Shown here: piece by piece, positions 45,129 to 54,645 of the stretch
How positions within the stretch are numbered: the stretch's first letter is position 1
Layout of the letters: the number at the start of each line of letters is the position of its first letter
Assembly: GCF_000522505.1 (NCBI RefSeq)
Contig: NZ_AZMV01000007.1
Coordinates: 248,001 to 312,000 of the forward strand
Length of the DNA stretch: 64,000 nucleotides
Direction of reading: 5' to 3'
Origin: Bifidobacterium moukalabense DSM 27321
GTDB taxonomy: Bacteria; Actinomycetota; Actinomycetes; Actinomycetales; Bifidobacteriaceae
Translations under genes and position numbers: made by a program
Notes under the pieces: model-generated
Told to the model about the DNA's origin: nothing
Seen by the model: the letters and a program-made list of their open reading frames with translations, nothing else
Database searches by the model: none

Positions 45129-46130
45129 CTAGGCCGCCAGATCCTCACGCGTCAGATCCTCGCGACGGGCCATGGCCTGCTCGAAGTCCTTGGTGCCCGT
45201 GAACACCTCCTGCAGCCACGGGTTCACATGCTGCTTCTTCGCGCGGTACATGATGTAGCCGAAGGCGAGCACGTTCGCCGCAAGCGCGATGACCGACACG
45301 GTCAGGTTCACGTTCGGGTTGTTCACCGACTGCACGGCGAACCTGGACTCATCCTGGAAGGCGGGGAACACCTGCGCGAACATGCACCAGATGGCCAGCG
45401 TATTGGCGCGGTTCTGAATCCAGCCGCCCTTGTTCCAGAAGAAGTTCGCCACGGTCGGGGCGAGCAGCAGCGCCAGGCCGCAGTACCATGCGTGGGTGGG
45501 CAGGCAGTTGTAGGTGTAGCAGAAGTTCCACAGGTCGTAGGCCACGATGAACACCCACGTCATGTCGGGCCAGAGCATGTCCTGCCTCTTCTTCGACACG
45601 TAGATGCCGAACCAGCCGGTCATGCAGGCGATGTTGATCAGACCCGCCACGCCGTTGAACACGTTGTGCCAGCCGCCCATGAGCGTCACGCCTTCGGTGG
45701 AGACCCAGGTGGTGCCCCATGCGCGAATCGCGGATTCGAAGTCGGAAACCACGGCGATCAGGATGTTGATGGCCACGATTACGAACGGGAAGCACTTGAA
45801 CCATTCGGACTTGCCGATTGCGCCCCACTTGTACTTGAGGGCCATGAAGCCGATGCATCCCGCGGTCGCCGCATACAGTTTCGCATAATGGAACCAGCTG
45901 GTCATATGCACGTAGGTCGGGTTGGTCAGCGCCCATTCGGCACCGGCCGCCGCGGCCACGTAGATGGTGATGAAATAGACGGTCAGGATCGCGGGAACGA
46001 CCAGGAATGCCACAATGCCGCCGGTTTTGGTGCGGCGGGCCAGTTCATTGGCTCCGATCAGGCAGCAGAAGACAAGGATCCAGCCGATCCACTGATATAC
46101 GGCGGTGTCGCCATAGACTTGGAACAACAT
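45129..46130 (-). CDS. DUF5692-like multi-spanning membrane protein
   Basis: A 333-residue protein with about nine hydrophobic helices, starting MLFQVYGDTAVYQWIGWILV and ending in a hydrophilic tail. It has many aromatic residues in short loops (WDMTWVF-like VAYDLWNFCYTYNCLPTHAWY). It resembles DUF5692 proteins; the biochemical role of that family is not known to me. AAAGGAAGAGCG precedes the start. It lies 38 bases downstream of a TetR gene whose promoter has two clear operators, so the pair is probably one autoregulated unit. A transporter or resistance role is plausible but not shown. Confidence 0.75.
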   Translation of the reverse strand: MLFQVYGDTAVYQWIGWILVFCCLIGANELARRTKTGGIVAFLVVPAILTVYFITIYVAAAAGAEWALTNPTYVHMTSWFHYAKLYAATAGCIGFMALKYKWGAIGKSEWFKCFPFVIVAINILIAVVSDFESAIRAWGTTWVSTEGVTLMGGWHNVFNGVAGLINIACMTGWFGIYVSKKRQDMLWPDMTWVFIVAYDLWNFCYTYNCLPTHAWYCGLALLLAPTVANFFWNKGGWIQNRANTLAIWCMFAQVFPAFQDESRFAVQSVNNPNVNLTVSVIALAANVLAFGYIMYRAKKQHVNPWLQEVFTGTKDFEQAMARREDLTREDLAA

Positions 46131-46168
46131 CGCTCTTCCTTTCACTCGGGTACATGCGTGAGCCCCGC

Positions 46169-46768
46169 TCACTCAATGTACGGGTCCAGGTGCAGCGTCT
46201 GCGCCGCAACCTGTCTGACTACGGTGTCATCGGTGTCGGGATGCAGCCTGATCAGTGAGATCAGGCCGACGATCAGCGTGTAGAAGGTCTCATGCTCATT
46301 GCGGATCGGCATGCCGTGCAGCCGTTCGAAATCACGGACGGTTGAGGCGCAGATGTATTCGGCGATGCGGTCGGCGGCGCGGTCGATGAACTTGATGTAC
46401 AGTTCCGCGTTGCCGTCCGCGATCATGCGCTGGCTGAACGGTCCCTCATCGTTGATGAGGCCACGCGTCAGGCGCACCACGTCGTCGAGTGCTTTCGAGA
46501 TGTTGCCTACTTCGCGGTTGCGATTCCACTCTTCCAAAATGGTGATGACCTCGTCGATGACGTCGTCCAGTACGGCGTCGGCGACTTGGTCCTTGTCTTG
46601 GAAATAGTGATAGAAGAGCGATCTGGTCATGCCGACGCGACCGGCGATGTCGCTGACGGTGATCTTCGAGAAGCCTTTCTCCAGGCAGATTTCGCGTGCC
46701 GCATGCACGATCTGCGCGCGGCGTGCGTCTCCTGTCGTTGCAACGGAAGCCGGATTCTGTCCGTTCAT
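46169..46768 (-). CDS. TetR-family regulator of DUF5692-like gene
   Basis: A 199-residue regulator with the TetR helix-turn-helix RAQIVHAAREICLEKGFSKITVSDIAGRVGMTRSLFYHYFQDKDQV and a helical ligand domain. Start 46768 was chosen for the GAGGAGAG site. Two TTGACAnnnTGTCAA palindromes lie upstream and the DUF5692-like gene follows on the same strand, so it most likely represses itself and that gene. Confidence 0.87.
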   Translation of the reverse strand: MNGQNPASVATTGDARRAQIVHAAREICLEKGFSKITVSDIAGRVGMTRSLFYHYFQDKDQVADAVLDDVIDEVITILEEWNRNREVGNISKALDDVVRLTRGLINDEGPFSQRMIADGNAELYIKFIDRAADRIAEYICASTVRDFERLHGMPIRNEHETFYTLIVGLISLIRLHPDTDDTVVRQVAAQTLHLDPYIE

Positions 46769-46812
46769 TGCGCTCTCCTCACGTTGAGTGGCGGTCTCGC
46801 CGATGCGACACG

Positions 46813-46827
46813 TTGACACTCTGTCAA
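46813..46827. promoter_or_regulatory. TetR operator, proximal
   Basis: TTGACACTCTGTCAA, with perfect six-base arms, 45 bases upstream of the tetR start. Confidence 0.72.
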
Positions 46828-46859
46828 TTTTTTTGACGGGACCAAGTCTAATCCCGATG

Positions 46860-46874
46860 TTGACACAGTGTCAA
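46860..46874. promoter_or_regulatory. TetR operator, distal
   Basis: TTGACACAGTGTCAA, with perfect seven-base arms. It shares the TTGACAnnnTGTCAA form with the proximal site; the centres are 47 bases apart. Confidence 0.72.
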
Positions 46875-46939
46875 ACCGAGGTGGGTCGGTGCCGATCATA
46901 TGGCGGTTATCGATAGACAACAGGTTACGCAACCGTCGG

Positions 46940-47848
46940 TTACCAAGGCCTTGCGGCATCCATCGGCGTGTCTTGCCCGCTTCTGAAACGGGCCGGCGAA
47001 ACCGACCTCACCATCTTGAACTTGCGTGAGAAGACCTCGAGACTGGAAAAGCCGCAGGCGCGCGCCACCTGCGCCACCTCCATATCGGTCATGCCCAGCA
47101 GGTCGCAGGCCCTGGCGATGCGGATGTCGTCGAGGTAGTCCTTCAACGTCAGGCCGGTCGCCGCCTTGAAACGGCGGGACAGATGGCTGCGGTCGGTGTG
47201 CAGTGCCTCGGCCACGCGGCCTACGTTGATGGGCTCGGCATAATGCTCGGTGATGTATCGCGCGGCCGCGCCGGCAAGCGCATCGCCGGCACCAGTGCCA
47301 TCGAATCGTGCGTGGGCCGCGGCGCCATCCGCCGCCGCGACGGCGAGCGCCAGACGATGCAGGAAGTCCAGGGCGATGGCGTTGAGCTTGATGCCGTCGG
47401 CGAAGCTGCCGGACGTGTAGGCGAAGCAGGATCGGATCAGCGCAAGGAACGCCGAGACGTCGCCTATGTGGAACGCGTTGCGGTCGTAGGGCAGGCCGAT
47501 TCCCGCCAGGCACCGCTGCACGTCGGTGCCGCCCAGCCCCAGCCACAGGTAGGTCCAGGGATCGGTCGCGCACGCCTGATAGGTGACCGGCGAATCCGGT
47601 CGGATGATGAACCCGTCGTTGGCTTTCAGGCGGAACACCGCGCCTTGGCTGTGCAGTTCGCCGCCGCCGGACACCACCAGATGGATGATGGTGCGGTTGC
47701 GCATCGCCGGGCCCACGTCGTGGCCCGGCTCCGTCTGCGAGATGCCGCAGAACGCGAACGATACGCCGTTCGCCGGCGTGGGAGGTTCCGTACGGCCCGA
47801 GGCGAACGGGGAGACGGATGGCAGCGTGTAGACCCGTGCGTGCTCCAT
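46940..47848 (-). CDS. AraC-family regulator of alpha-galactosidase
   Basis: A 302-residue regulator with an N-terminal cupin-type sugar-sensing domain (IIHLVVSGGGELHSQGAVFRL, GFIIRPDSPVTYQA) and a C-terminal double helix-turn-helix (RVAEALHTDRSHLSRRFKAATGLTLKDYL, QVARACGFSSLEVFSRKFK). Start 47848 was chosen for GGGAGG four bases upstream. It lies downstream of the GH36 gene on the same strand, so it probably activates that gene in response to raffinose-family sugars or melibiose, as in other RafR/MsmR-type regulators. Confidence 0.87.
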   Translation of the reverse strand: MEHARVYTLPSVSPFASGRTEPPTPANGVSFAFCGISQTEPGHDVGPAMRNRTIIHLVVSGGGELHSQGAVFRLKANDGFIIRPDSPVTYQACATDPWTYLWLGLGGTDVQRCLAGIGLPYDRNAFHIGDVSAFLALIRSCFAYTSGSFADGIKLNAIALDFLHRLALAVAAADGAAAHARFDGTGAGDALAGAAARYITEHYAEPINVGRVAEALHTDRSHLSRRFKAATGLTLKDYLDDIRIARACDLLGMTDMEVAQVARACGFSSLEVFSRKFKMVRSVSPARFRSGQDTPMDAARPW

Positions 47849-47945
47849 GTCGCCTCCCCGCGTCTCGATTCGCCGTCCGCCGGATTCCCGGCTGTTTGAA
47901 GACAGTATAGGCGTGTATGGGGCCGGGCGTATGGGACCGTACGGC

Positions 47946-47965
47946 CGTCCGCCGGCCGGCGGACG
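47946..47965 (-). terminator. Perfect 20-bp palindrome after GH36
   Basis: The arms CGTCCGCCGG and CCGGCGGACG sit just after the GH36 stop. It may attenuate transcription into the araC gene. Confidence 0.45.
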
Positions 47966-47974
47966 ACGCAATGT

Positions 47975-50239
47975 TCAATCGGCGGTCAGCACGAACAGCC
48001 GTGACGAAAAATCGGTGGTGACGCCCAGCGGGTTCACGTCGTCCATCTGCCCGCAGGAGGCATCGGAATCGACCATGCCGATGCGCATGAGCTCGGCGCC
48101 GGTGAACGACCTGCCGGCGATGCCGGAGGCGCCGGTGCAATCCACCCTGTACGTCAGTGCCGCGTCCAGTCCGCGCAACGCAAGCCTTGTGAACGCACCG
48201 TTCGGCGTGATCAGCAGACGGTAATCGCCGACGATTGCGGTATGGCGGTCGCGGGAAACCACCATCCAGGCGGCCCTCTCGTTGCCGTATGGCGCGACCA
48301 ATCGGTAGAAATCGCCGGTATGCAAGAGGTCGCGGTACCGCTTGAACCATGCGACCTGCCTGCGCACCTCATACAGTTCGGCGGCCGACAGCCGCCCCAG
48401 ATCAAGCTCATAACCGAACGTGCCGAATGCGGCGACGTTCGCGCGCGTGGCAAGCGGCGCCGAACGCAGCGTCTGATGGTTCGGCGTGATCGACACATGC
48501 GCGCCCATCGTGCCCAGCGGGTAGAACATGCTCGTACCGTACTGGATCTTCAGCCGTTCGATGGCGTCCGAATCGTCCGAGCACCAGATTTGCGGCGTAT
48601 AGAACAGCATGCCCATGTCGAACCGTCCGCCACCCGACGCGCAGCCTTCGATGATGAGCTCCGGGAAGGCGGCGAGCAGCCGCTCCAGCAGGTCGTAGAC
48701 GCCCAGAATGTAGCGATGACACGCCTCGCCCTGATGCTCCGCGCCGCGGGACAGGTCGTAGCCCTCCGATACGAAACGGTTCATATCCCACTTGATGTAT
48801 GAGATGTTCGCGGAATGCAGCAATGCGCTCATCTGCTCGAAGATATTGTCGACCACCGCACGATCCGCAAAATTCAGCAGATACTCGTTACGGCCATGGC
48901 TGGGCGTGCGGCCGGGGGTGCGAATCGCCCAATCCGGGTGCGCACGGTACAGGTCGGAATCCGCGTTCACCGCCTCCGGCTCGAACCACAGACCGAAGCG
49001 CATGCCCAGATCGTTGACGCGGCGGGCCAGCGAGGCCAGTCCGTTCGGCAGACGCCGCGGGTTCGGCCGCCAATCGCCAAGCCCTGCGGTGTCGTCGTTG
49101 CGTGCGCCGAACCAGCCGTCATCCAACACGAACAGTTCGATGCCGGCATCCCGTGCGGTCCGTGCGATGCCGACCAGCCTGTCCTCGTCGAAATCGAAAT
49201 ACGTCGCCTCCCAATTGTTGATGAGTATCGGCCGCTCGCGTCGCTTCCAGGGCCCGCGCACGATATGCTCCGACACCATGCGGTGAAAGGCGTGGCTCAG
49301 GCCGGTCAGGCCTTCCGATGAGAACGCGAGCAGCGCCTCCGGCGACTGGAACGTCTCACCCGGCGCAAGCCGCCAGGCGAAGCCGAAATCGTTGATGCCC
49401 ACCTGCACACGCGTCACATCGAACGTATCCACCTCGGCGTGCAGGTCGAAATTTCCCGAATATTCGAAGGCCACGCCGATCGCCTCGCCCTGCGCCTCCG
49501 TGGTGGCCGGGCGCGCGAACACCGCGCACGGGTTGAGAAAATGCCCGCTCGCATTACGCAATGATTCGATCTGCTGCACGCCGTAGTGCAACGGCTGCGT
49601 GTGCGGATGGCGCTCGCGGGCCCACGCGCCGGCGAATTCGGTCATCGTGTAGTCGCGGTCGGGCAGGTCGAGGTTGAGGCTCATCACGCGTTCGAGACTG
49701 ACCGGCTCGCTTCCGCCGTTCGTCACACGCACGCTGCGTGCGATGACCGGCTGATTGCGGAAGACCGCGTACTGCAGGGTCACCGTAAGGCCCGTCGGTC
49801 GGTCGATGAGGTCGATTTCCAGCGTGGCCGCCTCGTCGTTATGCTCCACGTACGTCGCCGGCAGTCCCGTAAGACGCGGTTTGCCGGCGATGATGCGATA
49901 GCCGCCCCCGTACGTCAGGTCGGTGAGGGTCGATCCGTTGCCCTGCCGGACCTCCAGCGCCGGCCGCCGATAGTCGCCGCCGCCGTATTCGGGGAATTCC
50001 TGACGCATCCTTTCCAGCGTGTAGGTGAGGTTCCCGGGAATGCGGCATGTGGTGGTGGGCGAATGCGTCACCTCCGTCAGATAGCTGAAATCCTCGCGAT
50101 CCGGTACGGCCGCGCCGAAATGCAGGTTGATGAGTTTGCCCTGCCCGTCGGCGTGGAAGATGTAGCTGATCCGCCCGTTGGTCAGGTGGAACTGCCGGCT
50201 GCTCTCGTGCACGATGATGGCGGCGGTGTCGTCGGTCAT
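47975..50239 (-). CDS. GH36 alpha-galactosidase
   Basis: A 754-residue GH36 enzyme expected to remove alpha-1,6-galactose from melibiose, raffinose and stachyose in the cytoplasm. The nucleophile is Asp485 in ISYIKWDMNRFVSEGYD; other signatures are LFVLDDGWFGARNDDTAGLGDW, LEPxxxN-type GLWFEPEAVNADSDLY, IIEGCASGGGRFDMGML and IWCSDDSDAIERL. No signal peptide. Start 50239 is preferred over the longer frame because homology begins just after it. It is divergent from dnaX and followed by its probable AraC regulator. Confidence 0.93.
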   Translation of the reverse strand: MTDDTAAIIVHESSRQFHLTNGRISYIFHADGQGKLINLHFGAAVPDREDFSYLTEVTHSPTTTCRIPGNLTYTLERMRQEFPEYGGGDYRRPALEVRQGNGSTLTDLTYGGGYRIIAGKPRLTGLPATYVEHNDEAATLEIDLIDRPTGLTVTLQYAVFRNQPVIARSVRVTNGGSEPVSLERVMSLNLDLPDRDYTMTEFAGAWARERHPHTQPLHYGVQQIESLRNASGHFLNPCAVFARPATTEAQGEAIGVAFEYSGNFDLHAEVDTFDVTRVQVGINDFGFAWRLAPGETFQSPEALLAFSSEGLTGLSHAFHRMVSEHIVRGPWKRRERPILINNWEATYFDFDEDRLVGIARTARDAGIELFVLDDGWFGARNDDTAGLGDWRPNPRRLPNGLASLARRVNDLGMRFGLWFEPEAVNADSDLYRAHPDWAIRTPGRTPSHGRNEYLLNFADRAVVDNIFEQMSALLHSANISYIKWDMNRFVSEGYDLSRGAEHQGEACHRYILGVYDLLERLLAAFPELIIEGCASGGGRFDMGMLFYTPQIWCSDDSDAIERLKIQYGTSMFYPLGTMGAHVSITPNHQTLRSAPLATRANVAAFGTFGYELDLGRLSAAELYEVRRQVAWFKRYRDLLHTGDFYRLVAPYGNERAAWMVVSRDRHTAIVGDYRLLITPNGAFTRLALRGLDAALTYRVDCTGASGIAGRSFTGAELMRIGMVDSDASCGQMDDVNPLGVTTDFSSRLFVLTAD

Positions 50240-50484
50240 GATGGCCTCGCTGGTCTGGTTGCTGATGGTCGGTCGGAGGCCAAGTGTAGGCGGTTCGCGC
50301 ATGCGATGCCGTGCCGAAAACCGGCGGTTTGTGCGCTGTCCATGACGATTTGTGGCGGGGTGCGTCACGTTGGTGCCGGGCGTCCCGCGAGTCGAGCGTG
50401 ACGGTTGGAAAACGGACTGTGCCCGGGGCGTATCGTGTCGTAAGAAATCGGTAGCCTAGTGGCATTACGCGGAAGGATGTTGCT

Positions 50485-53043
50485 ATGGCATTGGCACTGT
50501 ACAGAAGATATCGCCCCGATACGTTCGACGGGGTGATCGGGCAGGATCAGGTCACCGTTCCGCTTATGCGCGCGCTTGACGAAGGCAAGCTGACGCACGC
50601 CTACCTTTTCTCCGGACCGCGCGGCTGCGGCAAGACCTCATCCGCGCGTATCCTGGCCCGCTGCGTGAACTGCGCCAAGGGACCGACCTCGCATCCGTGC
50701 GGCGAATGCGAGAGCTGCCGCGATCTGGCCACCGGCGGCCCCGGTTCCATCGACGTGGTCGAAATCGACGCGGCCTCGCACAACGGCGTGGACGACGCCC
50801 GCGAACTGCGCGAGCGCGCCGGCTTCGCCCCGGCCCGCGACCGATACAAGATCTTCATCCTCGACGAGGCCCACATGGTCACGCCGCAAGGCTTCAACGC
50901 GCTGCTCAAAATCGTGGAGGAGCCGCCGGAGCACGTCATGTTCATCTTCGCCACCACCGAGCCCGATAAGGTGATCGGCACCATCCGCTCGCGCACCCAC
51001 CACTATCCGTTCCGCCTGGTGCCGCAGGAGGTCATGGGTCCCTATCTGGAGCGAATCTGCGGCGACGAGCATATCGAGGCCGAACCGGGCGTGCTGCGAT
51101 TGGCCATGCGTGCCGGCGGCGGCTCCGTACGCGATACGCTGTCCGTGCTCGACCAGCTCATGGTCGGCTCCGTGGATGGTGTGATTCCCTACGATTCCGC
51201 CGTGGCGCTGCTCGGCTTCACGCCGGAGGCGCTGATCGGCGAGGCGGTTGACGCCGTGATCGACAGGAACGGCGAAGCATTGTATGGCGTGGTGCAGAAG
51301 GTCGTGGTCGGAGGATTCGATCCCCGTCGTTTCGTTGAGGATCTACTCGCCCGTGTACGTGACCTGCTGGTGCTCACGTTGGGCGGGGAGCGTGCGGAAA
51401 GCGTGCTCTCCGACGACTCCGCAGCCGAAGACATGGGCGATCTGCGCCGTCAGGCCTCCGCGTTGGGCCTGGCCGCGCTGACGACGATGGCCGACACCAT
51501 CAACGCCACATTGGGCGGCATGACCGGGGCCATTTCGCCGCGTATGCGTCTGGAACTGTTGGCCGCGCGTCTGCTGGCCGGGCGTGAACGCAACGGTATG
51601 GCCGGTCCGGGCGATGATTCCGCAGCCAATGCGGGCATGCCGATCGCCGAATCCTCCGACACGGCGCAGCCGTCCGGCGGCTCCGCACGGCGCGGTATGG
51701 CCGGATCGCGCCATCGTCCGGCACCATCCTCACAACCATCCCAGCCTGCGCAAAGTGCGCCCCAGCAAGCCGTGCAGGCTTCCACGGCACCGAAGAGCCC
51801 TGCGGATGCCGTGACTTCCGACATGGCGTCCACCATGGCCGCCTTCGAGCAGGCCATGAACGCGCCGCTGGCAGACGGGGGATCGCAGGAAGGCGTGGCG
51901 CAATCGCAAACGGCTGCGCCCCGACAGGCAGCCGACGATCGCACGCCCGATCAGAAGTGGGACGCCCTGGTGGCAGGCCTGCCGGATGATGTGCGGCGGT
52001 ACATCAATCGTGAGAAGGTGCCGCGCATCATGCTCGAAGAGCAGGCCCAAGGCGGCCCCAAACTGTGGATCAAATTCGACAGGTCCCTGAGCAAGTACGC
52101 CTTCGCCAAGGCCGTCGCCTCCGAATCGGTGGACGGCACCAACAACGTGGTGGGCATCGTGCGCGCCGAAGTGCGCAAGGTGTTCGGACCCAACGTCACG
52201 CTTGCGCCGGCCAAGAAGCTGGCCGACGGGGAAGTGGCCGTGCCGTGGAGCAGGCTCAGCCCCGAAGAGCAGCGCAAGATCAATGCGCAGCTCGTGCAGG
52301 AACAGCTCAAGACCGCGACCCTGCTGACGCAGAATCTGGGATCCGATCCCGCCTCCGGCAAGGAGCCGGAAGGCGGCGAAAAGACCGAACCCGCCGCGGA
52401 TCCCGCGGACGGAGAGACTCACCGAGGCGATTCCGCCGGCGCTTCGGCGGACGCCGATCCATGGGGCATTCCGGCGCAGTCCGACACAGCGGCCGACGCC
52501 GATCCGTGGGGTACGCCCGCGCAGCCTGCGGCAGCGGCGAACGTCAACGATGTGAAGGCTCCGGAACAGCACCGGAAGCATGTCGCCGTGCCGGATATCA
52601 GCGACGACGTGGATCCATGGGCCTCGCCGGCACCTGCGCCGCAGTCACGGGATGACGATGATCCGTGGAACCAGCCGTTGCCGCAGCCGGCGCAGGAGGA
52701 TCCGTGGGGTGCGGCCGAATCGTCGCAGCAATCTCAATCCCAGCCATCCCGACCGCAGCCGGCGCGACAGCATCGCGATCCACGCCATGAAGCGGCCGCG
52801 CAAGCCGCACCGTCCGCCGACGATCCGTGGAATCAGCGGTTCGCCACTCCGGAACCGGTGAAGCCGCAGGTCGCCGCGGAAGATGACGAATATTCGATGA
52901 ACGACGAGTCATTGGGCACTGCGACCGCACTGAGCGTGGACGAGCTGAGCCGTATCTTCGAAGTCAAGAAGATCGAGGACTTCACGGCGGACGATCCGAA
53001 GAACCCACGTAACATGCAGACGAAGAAAAGCCTTGACGACTAG
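50485..53043 (+). CDS. dnaX: DNA polymerase III subunit gamma/tau
   Basis: An 852-residue clamp-loader ATPase subunit. It has Walker A FSGPRGCGKTSSARIL, the zinc-binding cysteines in CVNCAKGPTSHPCGECESC, Walker B FILDEAHM, and the sensor region FATTEPDKVIGTIRSRTHHY. After the third domain comes a long Ala/Pro/Gln-rich linker and a tau-like domain (KWDALVAGLPDDVRRYINRE). The C-terminal 200 residues are disordered and contain six DPW motifs, which is unusual. GGAAGGA precedes the start. The recR gene follows after 30 bases, the common dnaX-recR arrangement. Confidence 0.95.
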   Translation: MALALYRRYRPDTFDGVIGQDQVTVPLMRALDEGKLTHAYLFSGPRGCGKTSSARILARCVNCAKGPTSHPCGECESCRDLATGGPGSIDVVEIDAASHNGVDDARELRERAGFAPARDRYKIFILDEAHMVTPQGFNALLKIVEEPPEHVMFIFATTEPDKVIGTIRSRTHHYPFRLVPQEVMGPYLERICGDEHIEAEPGVLRLAMRAGGGSVRDTLSVLDQLMVGSVDGVIPYDSAVALLGFTPEALIGEAVDAVIDRNGEALYGVVQKVVVGGFDPRRFVEDLLARVRDLLVLTLGGERAESVLSDDSAAEDMGDLRRQASALGLAALTTMADTINATLGGMTGAISPRMRLELLAARLLAGRERNGMAGPGDDSAANAGMPIAESSDTAQPSGGSARRGMAGSRHRPAPSSQPSQPAQSAPQQAVQASTAPKSPADAVTSDMASTMAAFEQAMNAPLADGGSQEGVAQSQTAAPRQAADDRTPDQKWDALVAGLPDDVRRYINREKVPRIMLEEQAQGGPKLWIKFDRSLSKYAFAKAVASESVDGTNNVVGIVRAEVRKVFGPNVTLAPAKKLADGEVAVPWSRLSPEEQRKINAQLVQEQLKTATLLTQNLGSDPASGKEPEGGEKTEPAADPADGETHRGDSAGASADADPWGIPAQSDTAADADPWGTPAQPAAAANVNDVKAPEQHRKHVAVPDISDDVDPWASPAPAPQSRDDDDPWNQPLPQPAQEDPWGAAESSQQSQSQPSRPQPARQHRDPRHEAAAQAAPSADDPWNQRFATPEPVKPQVAAEDDEYSMNDESLGTATALSVDELSRIFEVKKIEDFTADDPKNPRNMQTKKSLDD

Positions 53044-53073
53044 TCACACAACCACTGAAAGGTAACGATTTTC

Positions 53074-53676
53074 ATGGCATTGGCCTATGACGGCGCCATC
53101 CAGCGCCTCATCGACGCGTTCGCGCATCTGCCCGGCATCGGGCCGAAAGGCGCGCAGCGCATCGCCTTCTACATGCTCAACGCCTCCGACGAGGAATCGC
53201 AGGGTCTGATCGACGCCATCACCGAAGTCAAGGAGAAGGTGCGGTTCTGCGAGATCTGCGGCAACGTGTGCGAAACCAGCCCCTGCCCGGTGTGTGTGGA
53301 TCCTCGTCGCGACCACGGTGTGATCTGTGTGGTGGAGGAGCCGAAGGACGTGATGAGCGTCGAACGCACGCGCGAATACCGCGGACTGTACCATGTGCTC
53401 GGCGGGGCGATCAATCCGATGGCGAACGTGCAGCCGGGCGACCTGAACATCGCCAAGCTCATCGAACGGTTGAAGGACAGCGAAGTCAAGGAGGTGATCC
53501 TCGCGCTCAATCCGAATGTGGAGGGCGAGGCCACCACCAGCTTCCTTGCGCAGCTGCTTTCGCAGACCGACATCAAGGTGACGCGTCTGGCCAGCGGCCT
53601 GCCGGTGGGCGGCGATCTCGAGTACGCCGACGAAATCACCCTGGGGCGCGCCCTTGCGGGCCGCCGTAACGTCTGA
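53074..53676 (+). CDS. recR: Recombination protein RecR
   Basis: A 200-residue RecR of the RecFOR recombination repair pathway. It shows the helix-hairpin-helix [18 protein letters not shown], four zinc-binding cysteines in [17 protein letters not shown], and the Toprim domain ([17 protein letters not shown] ... [15 protein letters not shown]). The C-terminus [19 protein letters not shown] is the conserved Walker-B-like segment. Length is normal and it follows dnaX. Confidence 0.97.
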   Translation: MALAYDGAIQRLIDAFAHLPGIGPKGAQRIAFYMLNASDEESQGLIDAITEVKEKVRFCEICGNVCETSPCPVCVDPRRDHGVICVVEEPKDVMSVERTREYRGLYHVLGGAINPMANVQPGDLNIAKLIERLKDSEVKEVILALNPNVEGEATTSFLAQLLSQTDIKVTRLASGLPVGGDLEYADEITLGRALAGRRNV

Positions 53677-53769
53677 TACCGCGCGTCACCCTTGGTGAAG
53701 GCGAAATACGGACCGGAAGGGGACCGTTCAGGGAGCCCCCGGAATTCCGCATGCTGGGCGTGGAGGGGC

Positions 53770-53795
53770 TTGACAAATCGGAATTCTCATATAAT
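53770..53795 (+). promoter_or_regulatory. Possible lysC promoter
   Basis: TTGACA (53770-53775) and TATAAT (53790-53795) are both perfect consensus hexamers but only 14 bp apart, shorter than the usual 16-18. TATAAT is probably the real -10 element, and the -35 contact may lie slightly upstream. Confidence 0.5.
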
Positions 53796-53850
53796 CGTGC
53801 CACTTGCCTAGAATCACAAGCAGGCAACACACTGAGAAGATTGGATAGTT

Positions 53851-54612
53851 GTGGCTCTTATCGTGCAGAAGTATGGCGGTTCCTCCGTGGCCGACCCGGA
53901 ATCGATCAAGCGCGTAGCCCGACGCATCATCGAAACGAAGAACGCCGGTAACGATGTGGCCGTCGTGGTCTCCGCCATGGGCGACACCACCGACGACCTG
54001 ATCGACCAGGCGCTCAGCATCGACTCCAACCCGCCGGCGCGCGAGATGGATATGCTGATGACCGCAGGCGAGCGTATTTCGATGAGTTTGCTCGCGATGG
54101 CGATTCATGCGGCCGGCTCACATGCATATTCCTTCACCGGTTCCCAGGCCGGTTTCATGACCGATGCCCAATTCGGCACCGCACACATCAAGGCCGTGAA
54201 ACCCGATCGTGTGCGCCGTGCGCTCGGCCTCGGCTCCGTGGCCATCGTGGCCGGCTTCCAGGGCGTGAACGAGGGCGGCGACGCCACCACGCTCGGCCGT
54301 GGCGGTTCCGATACGTCCGCGGTGGCGCTGGCGGTGGCGCTGGAGGCCGACGTGTGCGAGATCTACACCGATGTCGACGGCGTCTTCACCGCCGACCCGC
54401 GCATCGTTCCGACCGCCCGCCGCATTCCGGTCATCGACTACGAGTCGATGCTGGAGATGTCGTCCTGCGGTTCCAAGGTGCTTGCCCTGCGCTGCGTGGA
54501 ATACGCACAGCGCTTCAACATGCCGTTGCACGTGCGCAGCTCCTTCTCGCACCGTCGTGGCACGCTGATCGTGCCGGAAGGCGTCGATCCGCGCAACCTG
54601 CCGAACATCTGA
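53851..54612 (+). CDS. lysC: Aspartate kinase, catalytic subunit
   Basis: A 253-residue protein holding only the kinase domain: [55 protein letters not shown] and [18 protein letters not shown]. It phosphorylates aspartate as the first step to lysine/diaminopimelate, threonine and methionine. Typical aspartokinases are over 400 residues because two ACT domains follow in the same chain; here a stop codon ends the protein and the ACT domains are a separate gene 33 bases on. The GTG start has only a weak ribosome-binding site. Confidence 0.93.
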   Translation: MALIVQKYGGSSVADPESIKRVARRIIETKNAGNDVAVVVSAMGDTTDDLIDQALSIDSNPPAREMDMLMTAGERISMSLLAMAIHAAGSHAYSFTGSQAGFMTDAQFGTAHIKAVKPDRVRRALGLGSVAIVAGFQGVNEGGDATTLGRGGSDTSAVALAVALEADVCEIYTDVDGVFTADPRIVPTARRIPVIDYESMLEMSSCGSKVLALRCVEYAQRFNMPLHVRSSFSHRRGTLIVPEGVDPRNLPNI

Positions 54613-54645
54613 ACATCGAAATCATCTGAGTCAAAGGTAAGAACA

